Under the pieces are notes generated by a model that had not been told where the DNA came from, did not search any database, and worked only from the letters and a program-made list of their open reading frames with translations. A program made the translations under genes and the position numbers. A stretch of DNA of 64,000 nt from Luteimonas terrae (GTDB taxonomy: Bacteria; Pseudomonadota; Gammaproteobacteria; Xanthomonadales; Xanthomonadaceae), in contig NZ_SMTG01000006.1 in NCBI RefSeq assembly GCF_004358165.1, positions 62,001-126,000 on the forward strand, given 5' to 3'. Each line of letters opens with the position of its first letter. Within the stretch, counting starts at the first letter, position 1. Shown one piece after another: positions 47,692 to 55,496 of this stretch.

Positions 47692-49248
47692 TCAGAGCGC
47701 GTAGCTCGGGCGATCCGGCATGCCCAGTTCGCGGCGGATGCCGTTCTCGGTCAGATGGATCGGGTTGTGGGTGATCGCACCGGTGCCGTCGAAGTCATAC
47801 GGCGTGGCGCTGGTCTCCAGTCCCACGGCCTGTCGTTCGGCATTGGGCACCTGGCCACTGTCCGGACCCGTGCCGCGATAGATGCCCTGCAGGAAGGTAC
47901 CGTTGACGCCGTTGTAGGCGTGCGACATCTCGTGGAACAGCACCACCGACGGCGCCGGGAACGCATCCATGTGGAACGACGGGTTGTAGCTGATGGTTAC
48001 GTCGCCGCCGGCGCCCGGACGGCCGTTGACGATGTCGGCGTCGTTGCTGAAGGTCTGGGCGTAGCCGTTGTCCTCGTTCGACAGTTCCTGGATCGTCACG
48101 GTATTGCCCTTGGCCTCGGCCGCCTTGTCGAACTCGGCCAGCATCTGCTGCCCGTTCGGCGAGGACCTCAGGAAATCCAGTTCGGATTGCATGCGCTGCA
48201 CGAAGGCATCGGAGCCCTGCACGCGAACGCCGCGGTCGCCCAGCGTGTTGTCGATCTCGACATTGACCACGGTCGGCTTGGCGCCGGTCGCGGCATTGAT
48301 GAGGTCGCTGGCTTCCGAATAGACCGTGGTCTGCGCATGCGCGCCTTCGATCGTGTCGCTGCCGGCGCCGGCGTAGACGGTGGTGCGCCCCTCGCCGACG
48401 TTGACCACATCGTCGCCACCGCCGGCCGAGATGATGTCGAAGGTGCCGCCGCCGTGGATGACGTCGTCGCCGCGGCCACCGTCGATGTAGTTGGTGCCGC
48501 TGCCGGCATGGATGGTGTCACTGCCATCGCCGCCGTAGATCACGTTCTCGCCGCTGCCGCCGAAGATTTCGTTGGTGCCGCCCGTGGTGTGGATGTCGTT
48601 GCGGCCGCTGCCGGTGACGCGGATGGTGTCGTCGCCGTCGCCGCTGCTGATGCGGTTGTCGCCGTCGCCTTCCACGGTGATGTCGTTGTTGCCGTCGCCG
48701 GCGTCGACGATCACGTTGACCTTGACGTTGGGCGCGACCTGGATGGTGTCGTTGCCGGCCCCGGTGCGCAGCGTCAGCTCCTGGCCTTCGGCCAGATTGA
48801 CCTCGTAGCTTTCGCCGTTGACGGTGACGTCGAGCGTGCCGTCGTCGCGCTGGCTCACGCCGACGTCGTCGTTGCCGCTGCCCGTGGTGAACACCACCTG
48901 GTCGCGGCTGATGTAGCCCTGCGCCTGGGTGCGCTCGCGGGTGACTTCGACTTGGCCGTCGCTGTGCAGCGGATCGCTGACGACCGGCTTGCCGTCGGGC
49001 GTGCTGGTCTGCGTGCGACCGCTCGAGTTGTTGCGGCCGCCGTCGATCGCGATCGCGCCGTTGGGCGCACGCTCCGGCGCGTCGGCCGAGACTTCCGGAC
49101 CGTCGCCCAGCGCGCCGATGTCGGCATGGTCGTCGACTGCGCCCGGGCCGCCATGGTCATGGGTGTGCGGCGGCGCCAGCGGGTTTTCCCAGTAACCCTG
49201 GGTCGTCGCGGAATGGGCGGTCGGGGACAGCGAATCGAGCGTGGTCAT
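47692..49248 (-). CDS. RTX-repeat protein with M91-type zinc metalloprotease domain
   Basis: A 518-residue acidic protein with no classical signal peptide. Residues about 125-310 hold Gly/Asp-rich RTX-like repeats (GGSGENVIYGGDGSDTIHAG, GGRGDDVIHGGG, GGDDVVNVGEG) that would bind calcium. The C-terminal region (about 315-518) has the zinc site VVLFHEMSHAYNG (His439, Glu440, His443) and NAERQAVGLETS, the layout of M91 peptidases, whose best-known member is the type III effector NleD. Export by a type I system or use as a contact effector is an inference; no secretion genes are nearby. The start is weakly supported (no clear ribosome-binding site). Confidence 0.82.
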   Translation of the reverse strand: MTTLDSLSPTAHSATTQGYWENPLAPPHTHDHGGPGAVDDHADIGALGDGPEVSADAPERAPNGAIAIDGGRNNSSGRTQTSTPDGKPVVSDPLHSDGQVEVTRERTQAQGYISRDQVVFTTGSGNDDVGVSQRDDGTLDVTVNGESYEVNLAEGQELTLRTGAGNDTIQVAPNVKVNVIVDAGDGNNDITVEGDGDNRISSGDGDDTIRVTGSGRNDIHTTGGTNEIFGGSGENVIYGGDGSDTIHAGSGTNYIDGGRGDDVIHGGGTFDIISAGGGDDVVNVGEGRTTVYAGAGSDTIEGAHAQTTVYSEASDLINAATGAKPTVVNVEIDNTLGDRGVRVQGSDAFVQRMQSELDFLRSSPNGQQMLAEFDKAAEAKGNTVTIQELSNEDNGYAQTFSNDADIVNGRPGAGGDVTISYNPSFHMDAFPAPSVVLFHEMSHAYNGVNGTFLQGIYRGTGPDSGQVPNAERQAVGLETSATPYDFDGTGAITHNPIHLTENGIRRELGMPDRPSYAL

Positions 49249-49444
49249 CGGAATCGGGCCTGCAGGACGGAAGTCGGGTGTCCATGTGTACGCCTGCGTA
49301 TGGACTCACCATACTGGGGCGTACCCTTGGTCCGGCGGGATCTTCGAAGTTGCGGCTGCAACCATTGCCGGCCGATCGCCGCTGCGCCGCAACATCGGAT
49401 GCCCGTAAAATGGCGCTTCTATCGACCACTGGAAGCGCAACGCA

Positions 49445-49975
49445 ATGGGCCTGGACTCCGTCCCCACCGGCAAGAACCCGCCGGACGAAATCAACGTCAT
49501 CATCGAGATCCCCAAGGACGCCGAGCCGGTCAAGTACGAGGTGGACAAGGAAAGCGGCGCGATCTTCGTCGACCGCATCCTGTCCACGCCGATGCGCTAC
49601 CCCTGCAACTACGGCTACGTGCCCAACACCGTCTGCGGTGACGGCGACCCGGCCGACGTGCTGGTGGTGCTGCCGCTGCCGCTGATCCCCGGCTCGGTGA
49701 TCCGCTGCCGCCCGGTCGGCGTGCTGAAGATGACCGACGAGGCCGGCAGCGACGAGAAGATCCTCGCCGTGCCGGTGGAGAAGGTGTTCGGCGGCTACGC
49801 GCACGTCGACGACCTGGACAAGGTGTCGGCCCATTGGCTCGAGCGCATCGGCCACTTCTTCGAGCACTACAAGGATCTCGAGAAGGGCAAGTGGGTGAAG
49901 ATCAGCGGCTGGGGCAACGCCGCCGAAGCGAAGGCGATCCTCAACGACGCCATCGCCGCCTACAAGGCCGGCTGA
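49445..49975 (+). CDS. ppa: soluble inorganic pyrophosphatase (family I)
   Basis: A 176-residue cytosolic enzyme hydrolysing PPi to phosphate. Landmarks are [48 protein letters not shown] (catalytic Asp triad) and [20 protein letters not shown]. Length is standard. A TAAAAT -10 box at 49406-49411 gives a short leader with a GGAAG upstream of the ATG. It lies 4.5 kb from hppA, which uses the same substrate for energy conservation, and the two may compete for PPi. Confidence 0.97.
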   Translation: MGLDSVPTGKNPPDEINVIIEIPKDAEPVKYEVDKESGAIFVDRILSTPMRYPCNYGYVPNTVCGDGDPADVLVVLPLPLIPGSVIRCRPVGVLKMTDEAGSDEKILAVPVEKVFGGYAHVDDLDKVSAHWLERIGHFFEHYKDLEKGKWVKISGWGNAAEAKAILNDAIAAYKAG

Positions 49976-49984
49976 AACCCCGGG

Positions 49985-50003
49985 ACGGCGGGTCACCCGC
50001 CGT
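49985..50003 (+). terminator. hairpin after ppa
   Basis: ACGGCGGG/CCCGCCGT with a TCA loop, 9 bp after the ppa stop codon, followed by TCCACTTTG. Short, moderately T-rich downstream tract; a probable terminator. Confidence 0.6.
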
Positions 50004-50047
50004 TCCACTTTGCGACGCGCCGCCGGGTCTGCCGGCGGCGTGCTTGC

Positions 50048-50053
50048 TAGCAT
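50048..50053 (+). promoter_or_regulatory. -10 box for the HDOD gene
   Basis: TAGCAT ends 6 nt before the ATG at 50060, again predicting a leaderless mRNA. It is the evidence used for choosing that start. Confidence 0.4.
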
Positions 50054-50059
50054 CGCCGG

Positions 50060-51214
50060 ATGCCGACGCCACGGGGGTGGCGCGGTCTTTTCCGGGGATC
50101 TCCGTTCGTGCACATCCTGTTCGTGGGCGGCGACGACAGCCTGCCGTCCGATCTTCTCGCCCTGGTCGCCGACATGGACGACGGCTGGCACGTGGAACGC
50201 GCCGCCGACGGCACCGCCGCCATGGCCCGGCTCATCGATGCGCCGCAGGACGTCGTGGTGGTGGCGCCGCACCTGCCGGACATGGCGCCGGAATTGCTGC
50301 TCGAGCGTATCCGCGCGCTGCGCCCCGCGACCTCGCGCATCGCCGTCGCCACGGGCCACCCGTCGGTGCGGCTGCTCTCGCTCGCCCACCGCTTCCTGCC
50401 TGCACCGATCGACGAGGCCCAGCTGCTCGAAGCGATCGCCAGTCTCGACGAGCTGCGCGAACTGCTCGACGATCCGGCGCTGCGCGAGCGCATCGGACGC
50501 ATCGAGAAACTGCCGTCTCCGCCGCAGACCTACCTCGCGCTCGTCCAGGCACTGGAATCGGACGACACCAGCGCCGCCGATATCGCACAGCTCGTCTCCG
50601 GCGATCCCGCGATCGCGGCGCGCGTGCTGCAGCTGAGCAATTCGGCCTACTTCTCGCTCGGACGCAGCATCACCGATCTGCGTTCGGCGGTGACGCGGCT
50701 GGGCCTGGTAACGATGCGCGACCTGGTGCTGGCCAGCGAAGTCTTCGCCTACGCCGCGCGCAGCGATCTCGACCGCCCCGCGATGCAGCAACGTGCGCTG
50801 ATGGCTTCGCAGCTCGCGCGTCGCATGCTGCCCGAATCGAGTCTCGAGCTCGGTGCCACGGCCGCACTGCTGGCCGATATCGGCCTGTTGCTGCCGGGTA
50901 TCCGCGACGAGCGTGTCCCCGATGATTCCCCCACCGATGACGCCGCCGGACATACCCGGGCCGGTGCCTATCTGCTGGGGCTGTGGGGCCTGCCGATGCC
51001 GATCATCGAGGCCGTCGCCTTCCAGCGCGACCCGCTCAAGGCCGGTACGCGCAGCTTCTGGATCACCGGCGCCGTCCACGTCGCGACGGCCCTCGCCGCC
51101 GAGCAGCCCGTGCACGAGGAATACCTGCAGCGCACTGGCGTGCTCGGCAAGCTCGATGGCTGGCGCGCGCATGCGGCGCAGCTGAGGGGCATGGGCGGTG
51201 CGCGCGCCTCCTGA
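50060..51214 (+). CDS. HDOD-domain signalling protein with a degenerate receiver domain
   Basis: A 384-residue protein: an N-terminal CheY-like domain (HILFVGGDDSLPSDLLALV) followed by an HDOD domain from about residue 150 (IEKLPSPPQTYLALVQALES, ISGDP-like LVSGDPAIAARVLQLSNSAY and AAVTRLGL-type TDLRSAVTRLGLVTMRDLVL). The receiver reads VVVVAPHLPDM where a phosphoacceptor Asp is expected, so it is probably not phosphorylated. HDOD proteins relay signals in motility, secretion and cyclic-di-GMP networks; role here unknown. A GTG at 50108 is an alternative start and would make the protein begin VHILFVGG. Confidence 0.85.
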   Translation: MPTPRGWRGLFRGSPFVHILFVGGDDSLPSDLLALVADMDDGWHVERAADGTAAMARLIDAPQDVVVVAPHLPDMAPELLLERIRALRPATSRIAVATGHPSVRLLSLAHRFLPAPIDEAQLLEAIASLDELRELLDDPALRERIGRIEKLPSPPQTYLALVQALESDDTSAADIAQLVSGDPAIAARVLQLSNSAYFSLGRSITDLRSAVTRLGLVTMRDLVLASEVFAYAARSDLDRPAMQQRALMASQLARRMLPESSLELGATAALLADIGLLLPGIRDERVPDDSPTDDAAGHTRAGAYLLGLWGLPMPIIEAVAFQRDPLKAGTRSFWITGAVHVATALAAEQPVHEEYLQRTGVLGKLDGWRAHAAQLRGMGGARAS

Positions 51215-51439
51215 GCACGCGCTGACGTGCCTTAAGCCGTGGAAGATGGGATCCCCGATACGGTGCATGGTCGCGCCGCTTTCCGTGGCCGATGGCGTAG
51301 TCGCGTCAGCAGCCTGACGGCGTGCGCTAACACGGGACGCTGGATGCCCGCCGTGCTGACCGTCTGCCGCGTGTGCCTGACGCTCGGCGTCGAGCCGCAT
51401 TCCGGCCGCGAAGGCACGAGCGCGCTGCACCTACAAAAA

Positions 51440-51465
51440 GCTACGGCCCCTTTCGGGGCCGTAGC
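51440..51465 (-). terminator. rho-independent terminator of the TonB receptor gene
   Basis: GCTACGGCCCC/GGGGCCGTAGC with a TTTC loop; A-tract on its left (AAAAA at 51435-51439) serves as the T-tract for the reverse strand. It lies 23 bp after the receptor stop. Confidence 0.8.
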
Positions 51466-51488
51466 GATTCACACAGAACTTCGATGGA

Positions 51489-54362
51489 TCAGAAGCGCTG
51501 CTGGTACTTCATGTAGGTGAAGCGACCGATGTCGAAGCCACCGTAGTACGAGAAGCCACTGTTGGGCTGCGTGTACAGCACCGGACCCACGCGGTCGAAG
51601 ACGTTGTTGACGCCGACCGAGATCGTCGCGTTCCACGGCGCGCGCCAGCGGACCTGCACGTCGTTGAAGGTGTTTGAGCCCGTCTTGTTGATCGGGAACT
51701 CGTTGCCCTGGAAGTCGACGTAGTCCGGGTTGTTGCACATCGTGGAGAAGTAGCACTCCTCCTTGATGCTGGAAAAGTAGCGCGCGGTCCACGTCGCACC
51801 GAAGTCACCCAGATCCCAGTTGAGGCTTGCGACCGAACGCATGCGGAACGTGCTGCCGAAGCTGACCTGCGGCGACACGACCGTGTTTTCGGTGTTGTCC
51901 GACTTCACACCGAAATCGCTGTAGTAGGTCGTGGCCCAGTTGACCGCGAAGTTGCCGACACTGGTCTCGGGGAGCGCGTAATTGACCTCGAAGTCGTAGC
52001 CTTCCACTTCCCAGTAGCCGGCGTTGCGGCCGGTACGGGTCAGGGTGTTGACCACGCCGTTCTCGTCGCGCGTGAAGTAGCCGCACTGCGAGTCGATGCC
52101 GTAGATGTAGCAGTCGGCGAGGATGCCCGACGCAGTGAACGAGGTAACCACGTTGTCGATGCGCGTCTTCCACCAGTCAAGCGACACGCCCAGGCCCTGC
52201 ACGAAGTTCGGGCTGTAGACGATGCCGAGCGAACGGCTGACCGAGGTTTCCGGGGTCAGATCGGGGTTCGAGCCACTCAGGAACGGCGTGCCGGTCTGGC
52301 CGGCGTAAGCCAGCGTGCCGCCCTGGCCGGTCTGCTGGAAGCCGACGTTGCCGTCTTCGTCGTCCGGATAGGTGAAGTTCGCATAGCCGGCGATGTCGGC
52401 GGCGCAACGGGCGTAGACCGCCGGGTTGTTGGCGGCCGAACCGCTGACCGTGTCACACGGATCGGCGTACCAGTCGAACGTCTGGCCGGTGCCACCGTAG
52501 AGGTCGGAGACCGCCGGCGCGCGGAAGCCCTCGGCCCACGTACCGCGGACGAGCACGTCGTCGATCGGACGCCAGCGGAAGCTCGCCTTGCTGTTGGTGG
52601 TGTCGCCGAACACGTCGTAGTCGGAGTAGCGGCTGGCGACGTTGAGCGCGAGCTCCTGCGCGCCCGGCACGTCGGCCAGCAGCGGGATGTCGAGCTCGAT
52701 GTAGCCTTCATTGACGCTGTAGCCGCCCGAGGTTTCCTGCGCGGCCAGGTTGGTCGAATTGCCGGTCTGCGCGAACGCGTCGGGCGAGTAACGACCGTTG
52801 ACGCGACGGTTCTCCAGACCTGCCGCGAACGCCAGGTCGCCGGCCGGCAGCGTCGCGATCGTGCCGCTGAGGTTGGCGAAGTAGTTGTGGGTCGTCGTCT
52901 CCGACGTCGCGTTCTCCATCAGGAAGAAGCGGCGCTGGATGTCCTCGTTCGACAGCGAGTTCGGGCCTTCGCTCAGCTGCGGCGCCCACGGGGTGCAGTC
53001 CGCCAGCGGGATCGGGTTGGCGGCCGAGCCGCACTGGACCACGCCGTCGCTGTTGAGGAACGACGGGCCGACGGCCTGAGCGACGGCGAGCTTGTTGAAA
53101 TCGCCACGGCCACGGATCGTCGCGTCGCCGCGCGTGAACAGATAACCAGCATCCCAGTCGAAGAACTTCTCGCCCACTTCGAACGAGCCTTCGAACACGC
53201 CGCTGAAGCGGTAGGTGTCGAGACGACGCTGCGTGGTGCGCGGCACTTCCCAGCCGCGACGGCGGAAGTCGAGCGCTTCACCGGTCGGGTTGAAGTAGCT
53301 GTCGGCACTGATCGGCGTCTGCACGTCGACAGCTGCGCTCTGGTACGGATAGCCCGCCACCTGCACGTCGGTTTCGCGGCGGTTGAAGCTGCCGTCGGCG
53401 CGGAAGCGCACATTGTCGGTCAGATCGAAATCGGCGCTGGTGTAGATCGAGGTGCGCTCCATGCCGGTGCGGACCATCATCTGCTCGGCGGCGTTGCTCG
53501 TGTCACCGTTGGCGCCACCGACCTGCGGACGATAGTCGTCCAGGTTAGTCGGATCGCCGCCGGGATTGAGCACCAGCCACTGGGCCGGGTTTGCGGGGTT
53601 GCGGATGTTGCCGACCTGACCGACCACGGTGTAGCTGTAAGCCGGCTGGCCCGGATAGGTGTCGATGGACCAGAAGCGGTCCTTCGCCCACACCGGCTCT
53701 TCCTTGTCGTACTGCGCGCCGAAGATGATCGAGCTGCGCTCGCCGGTCGAACCGATGGTGAAGTCGAACGACTGGGTCTGTCCGTCACCCTCGCCGTACT
53801 GACCGACATAGGCGTTCATTTCGGCACCGTCGAAGTTGCGACGGGTGATGACGTTGATGACGCCCGCAATCGCATCGGAGCCGTACAGCGAAGACGCGCC
53901 GTCCTTCAGGACTTCAATGCGCTCGACAGCGGAAGACGGGATCGTTGCCAGATCCTGCAGACCGTCGTTGTTCACGCCGAGGCGACGGCCGTTGAGCAGC
54001 ACGAGGGTGCGCTCGGGACCGAGATTACGCAGGTCGACGTAGGTACCGCCGGGGCTTTCACCCGAACTCAGCGGCGAAGAACGGCTCAGTGCCGGGCTGC
54101 CGGTCGCGGCGATGTTCTGCAAGATGTCGCCGACGGACTGGAAGCCCTGGTTCTCGATCTCGGTGCGCGAGATCGTCTGGATCGGCTGCGCGTTCTCGAC
54201 GTCAACCTTGCGGATGCGCGAGCCGGTGACCTGGATGCGGTCGAGTTCGGTGGTGCCGCTCGCGGAGCTTTCCTGCGCGAACGTGATCGCCGGCGCAACG
54301 GCGGCGAGGATCGCGGCCGGCAGCAGGCCCTTCCGCAATGCGGGGGTGCGAAGGTTCTTCAA
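51489..54362 (-). CDS. TonB-dependent outer-membrane receptor
   Basis: A 957-residue receptor. Signal peptide LLPAAILAAVAPAITFAQ; then the TonB-box/plug region IQVTGSRIRKVDVENAQPIQ, plug motifs LSRSSPLSSGESPGGTYVDLRNLG (landmark TYVDLRNLGPERTLVLLNGR) and VINVITRRNFDG; a large beta-barrel follows, ending YMKYQQRF with terminal Phe. The substrate (siderophore, vitamin, glycan or peptide) is not evident. The gene is next to an AraC regulator on the same strand and a CadC-like regulator further on, which may control it. An intact terminator follows. Confidence 0.93.
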   Translation of the reverse strand: MKNLRTPALRKGLLPAAILAAVAPAITFAQESSASGTTELDRIQVTGSRIRKVDVENAQPIQTISRTEIENQGFQSVGDILQNIAATGSPALSRSSPLSSGESPGGTYVDLRNLGPERTLVLLNGRRLGVNNDGLQDLATIPSSAVERIEVLKDGASSLYGSDAIAGVINVITRRNFDGAEMNAYVGQYGEGDGQTQSFDFTIGSTGERSSIIFGAQYDKEEPVWAKDRFWSIDTYPGQPAYSYTVVGQVGNIRNPANPAQWLVLNPGGDPTNLDDYRPQVGGANGDTSNAAEQMMVRTGMERTSIYTSADFDLTDNVRFRADGSFNRRETDVQVAGYPYQSAAVDVQTPISADSYFNPTGEALDFRRRGWEVPRTTQRRLDTYRFSGVFEGSFEVGEKFFDWDAGYLFTRGDATIRGRGDFNKLAVAQAVGPSFLNSDGVVQCGSAANPIPLADCTPWAPQLSEGPNSLSNEDIQRRFFLMENATSETTTHNYFANLSGTIATLPAGDLAFAAGLENRRVNGRYSPDAFAQTGNSTNLAAQETSGGYSVNEGYIELDIPLLADVPGAQELALNVASRYSDYDVFGDTTNSKASFRWRPIDDVLVRGTWAEGFRAPAVSDLYGGTGQTFDWYADPCDTVSGSAANNPAVYARCAADIAGYANFTYPDDEDGNVGFQQTGQGGTLAYAGQTGTPFLSGSNPDLTPETSVSRSLGIVYSPNFVQGLGVSLDWWKTRIDNVVTSFTASGILADCYIYGIDSQCGYFTRDENGVVNTLTRTGRNAGYWEVEGYDFEVNYALPETSVGNFAVNWATTYYSDFGVKSDNTENTVVSPQVSFGSTFRMRSVASLNWDLGDFGATWTARYFSSIKEECYFSTMCNNPDYVDFQGNEFPINKTGSNTFNDVQVRWRAPWNATISVGVNNVFDRVGPVLYTQPNSGFSYYGGFDIGRFTYMKYQQRF

Positions 54363-54527
54363 AGTTCTCTCTCCAGAGGGTGTGCGTTACTGACGCGTTA
54401 AGACGCCAGTGGCACGTTACGTCTGGAACCACCCCGAAGGCCTTGCTTCCACCACTGTCTGGGTTTGCCGATTCTGCTGTTTTCGCGTAGCAGCCCTATT
54501 CAATACGACGCATGTCACACCGCAGTG

Positions 54528-55385
54528 TTAAGCCGACGCGTATACCTCGTTGGCTTTGCGGCGTGCAGCCGTGCGATATCGGCTCGCCGGCACGCCATGA
54601 TGGTTCTTGAACGCACGCGCGAAGCTGCAGCAGTTGTCGAAACCGGTCGCCGCAGCAACCTCCCCGACCATCATCGAGGTCGTCTTGAGCAGGTGACCGG
54701 CCCGTTCGAGGCGCAGACGCACCGAAAGCGCCTGCGGACTCTCGTCGTACAAGGCATGGAACGCCTTGGAGAAGTACCAGCTCGAGAAACTGGTCAGATC
54801 TGCGAGCTCGCTGATGCGCACCACGCGGTCCGCGTTGCCTTCGAGGTACAGCTTCGCCCGTTGCATCCTGCCGAACACCTGACGCTTGCGACTGCGGGAC
54901 CGGCCCGGGCAGCGGCGCACGCGCGCCGCGAGGTCGCGTTGGACGTGAGCGAGCTGCAGGAGCAGAGGACGCACCGAAAGCGCGTCGCCCGACGACTGCG
55001 CAGCTTCACGCCACAGGCGCAGCAGCATCCGCAGCTCGCGGGCTGGAAGGCGACCGCGACCGGCGTACAGGCTGCCGTCGCTCAATGCCTGGAGAGATTC
55101 CAACGCTGCCGAATCGAGCGCGATGCCGATGCACAGGCCGTGGGGCCCGCTCTGCACGAGTGGCGCGGATTCCTTTTCGAACGCCATCCAGTCGCCGCGG
55201 CGCATGCGGAAGCGCCCCTCTCGCGACTCGATCCAGCCGTCTCCACGGATCTGGACCCAAAGATTGAAGACCGGTGCGGAGACCTGGATGCCACCGAGGC
55301 GCGCCGAGCCCAAACACTGGGCCACGCCATCGAGCTTTTCGAATCCGAGCATCTGGCCGCGAGCGGCCCACAGACAGTTCGACAT
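54528..55385 (-). CDS. AraC-family transcriptional regulator
   Basis: A 285-residue protein. The N-terminal part looks like a cupin-like sensor (VFNLWVQIRGDGWIESREG, GDWMAFEKESAPLV), and the C-terminal AraC helix-turn-helix pair is clear: AKLYLEGNADRVVRISELAD, SSWYFSKAFHALYDESPQAL, VAAATGFDNCCSFARAFKN and GVPASRYR. It lies 165 bp upstream of the TonB receptor on the same strand and is thus its natural regulator candidate (inference). Base composition is less GC-rich than the neighbours. Confidence 0.88.
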   Translation of the reverse strand: MSNCLWAARGQMLGFEKLDGVAQCLGSARLGGIQVSAPVFNLWVQIRGDGWIESREGRFRMRRGDWMAFEKESAPLVQSGPHGLCIGIALDSAALESLQALSDGSLYAGRGRLPARELRMLLRLWREAAQSSGDALSVRPLLLQLAHVQRDLAARVRRCPGRSRSRKRQVFGRMQRAKLYLEGNADRVVRISELADLTSFSSWYFSKAFHALYDESPQALSVRLRLERAGHLLKTTSMMVGEVAAATGFDNCCSFARAFKNHHGVPASRYRTAARRKANEVYASA

Positions 55386-55496
55386 CCCACACCATGCATA
55401 CGCTGAGGAACGACTGTTGTGCCGGCTTCCCCGAATGCTTACCCGATATCACACGTAGAGTTTGCCGAAATCGTCGCGAAACCTGATCCGAAGATT

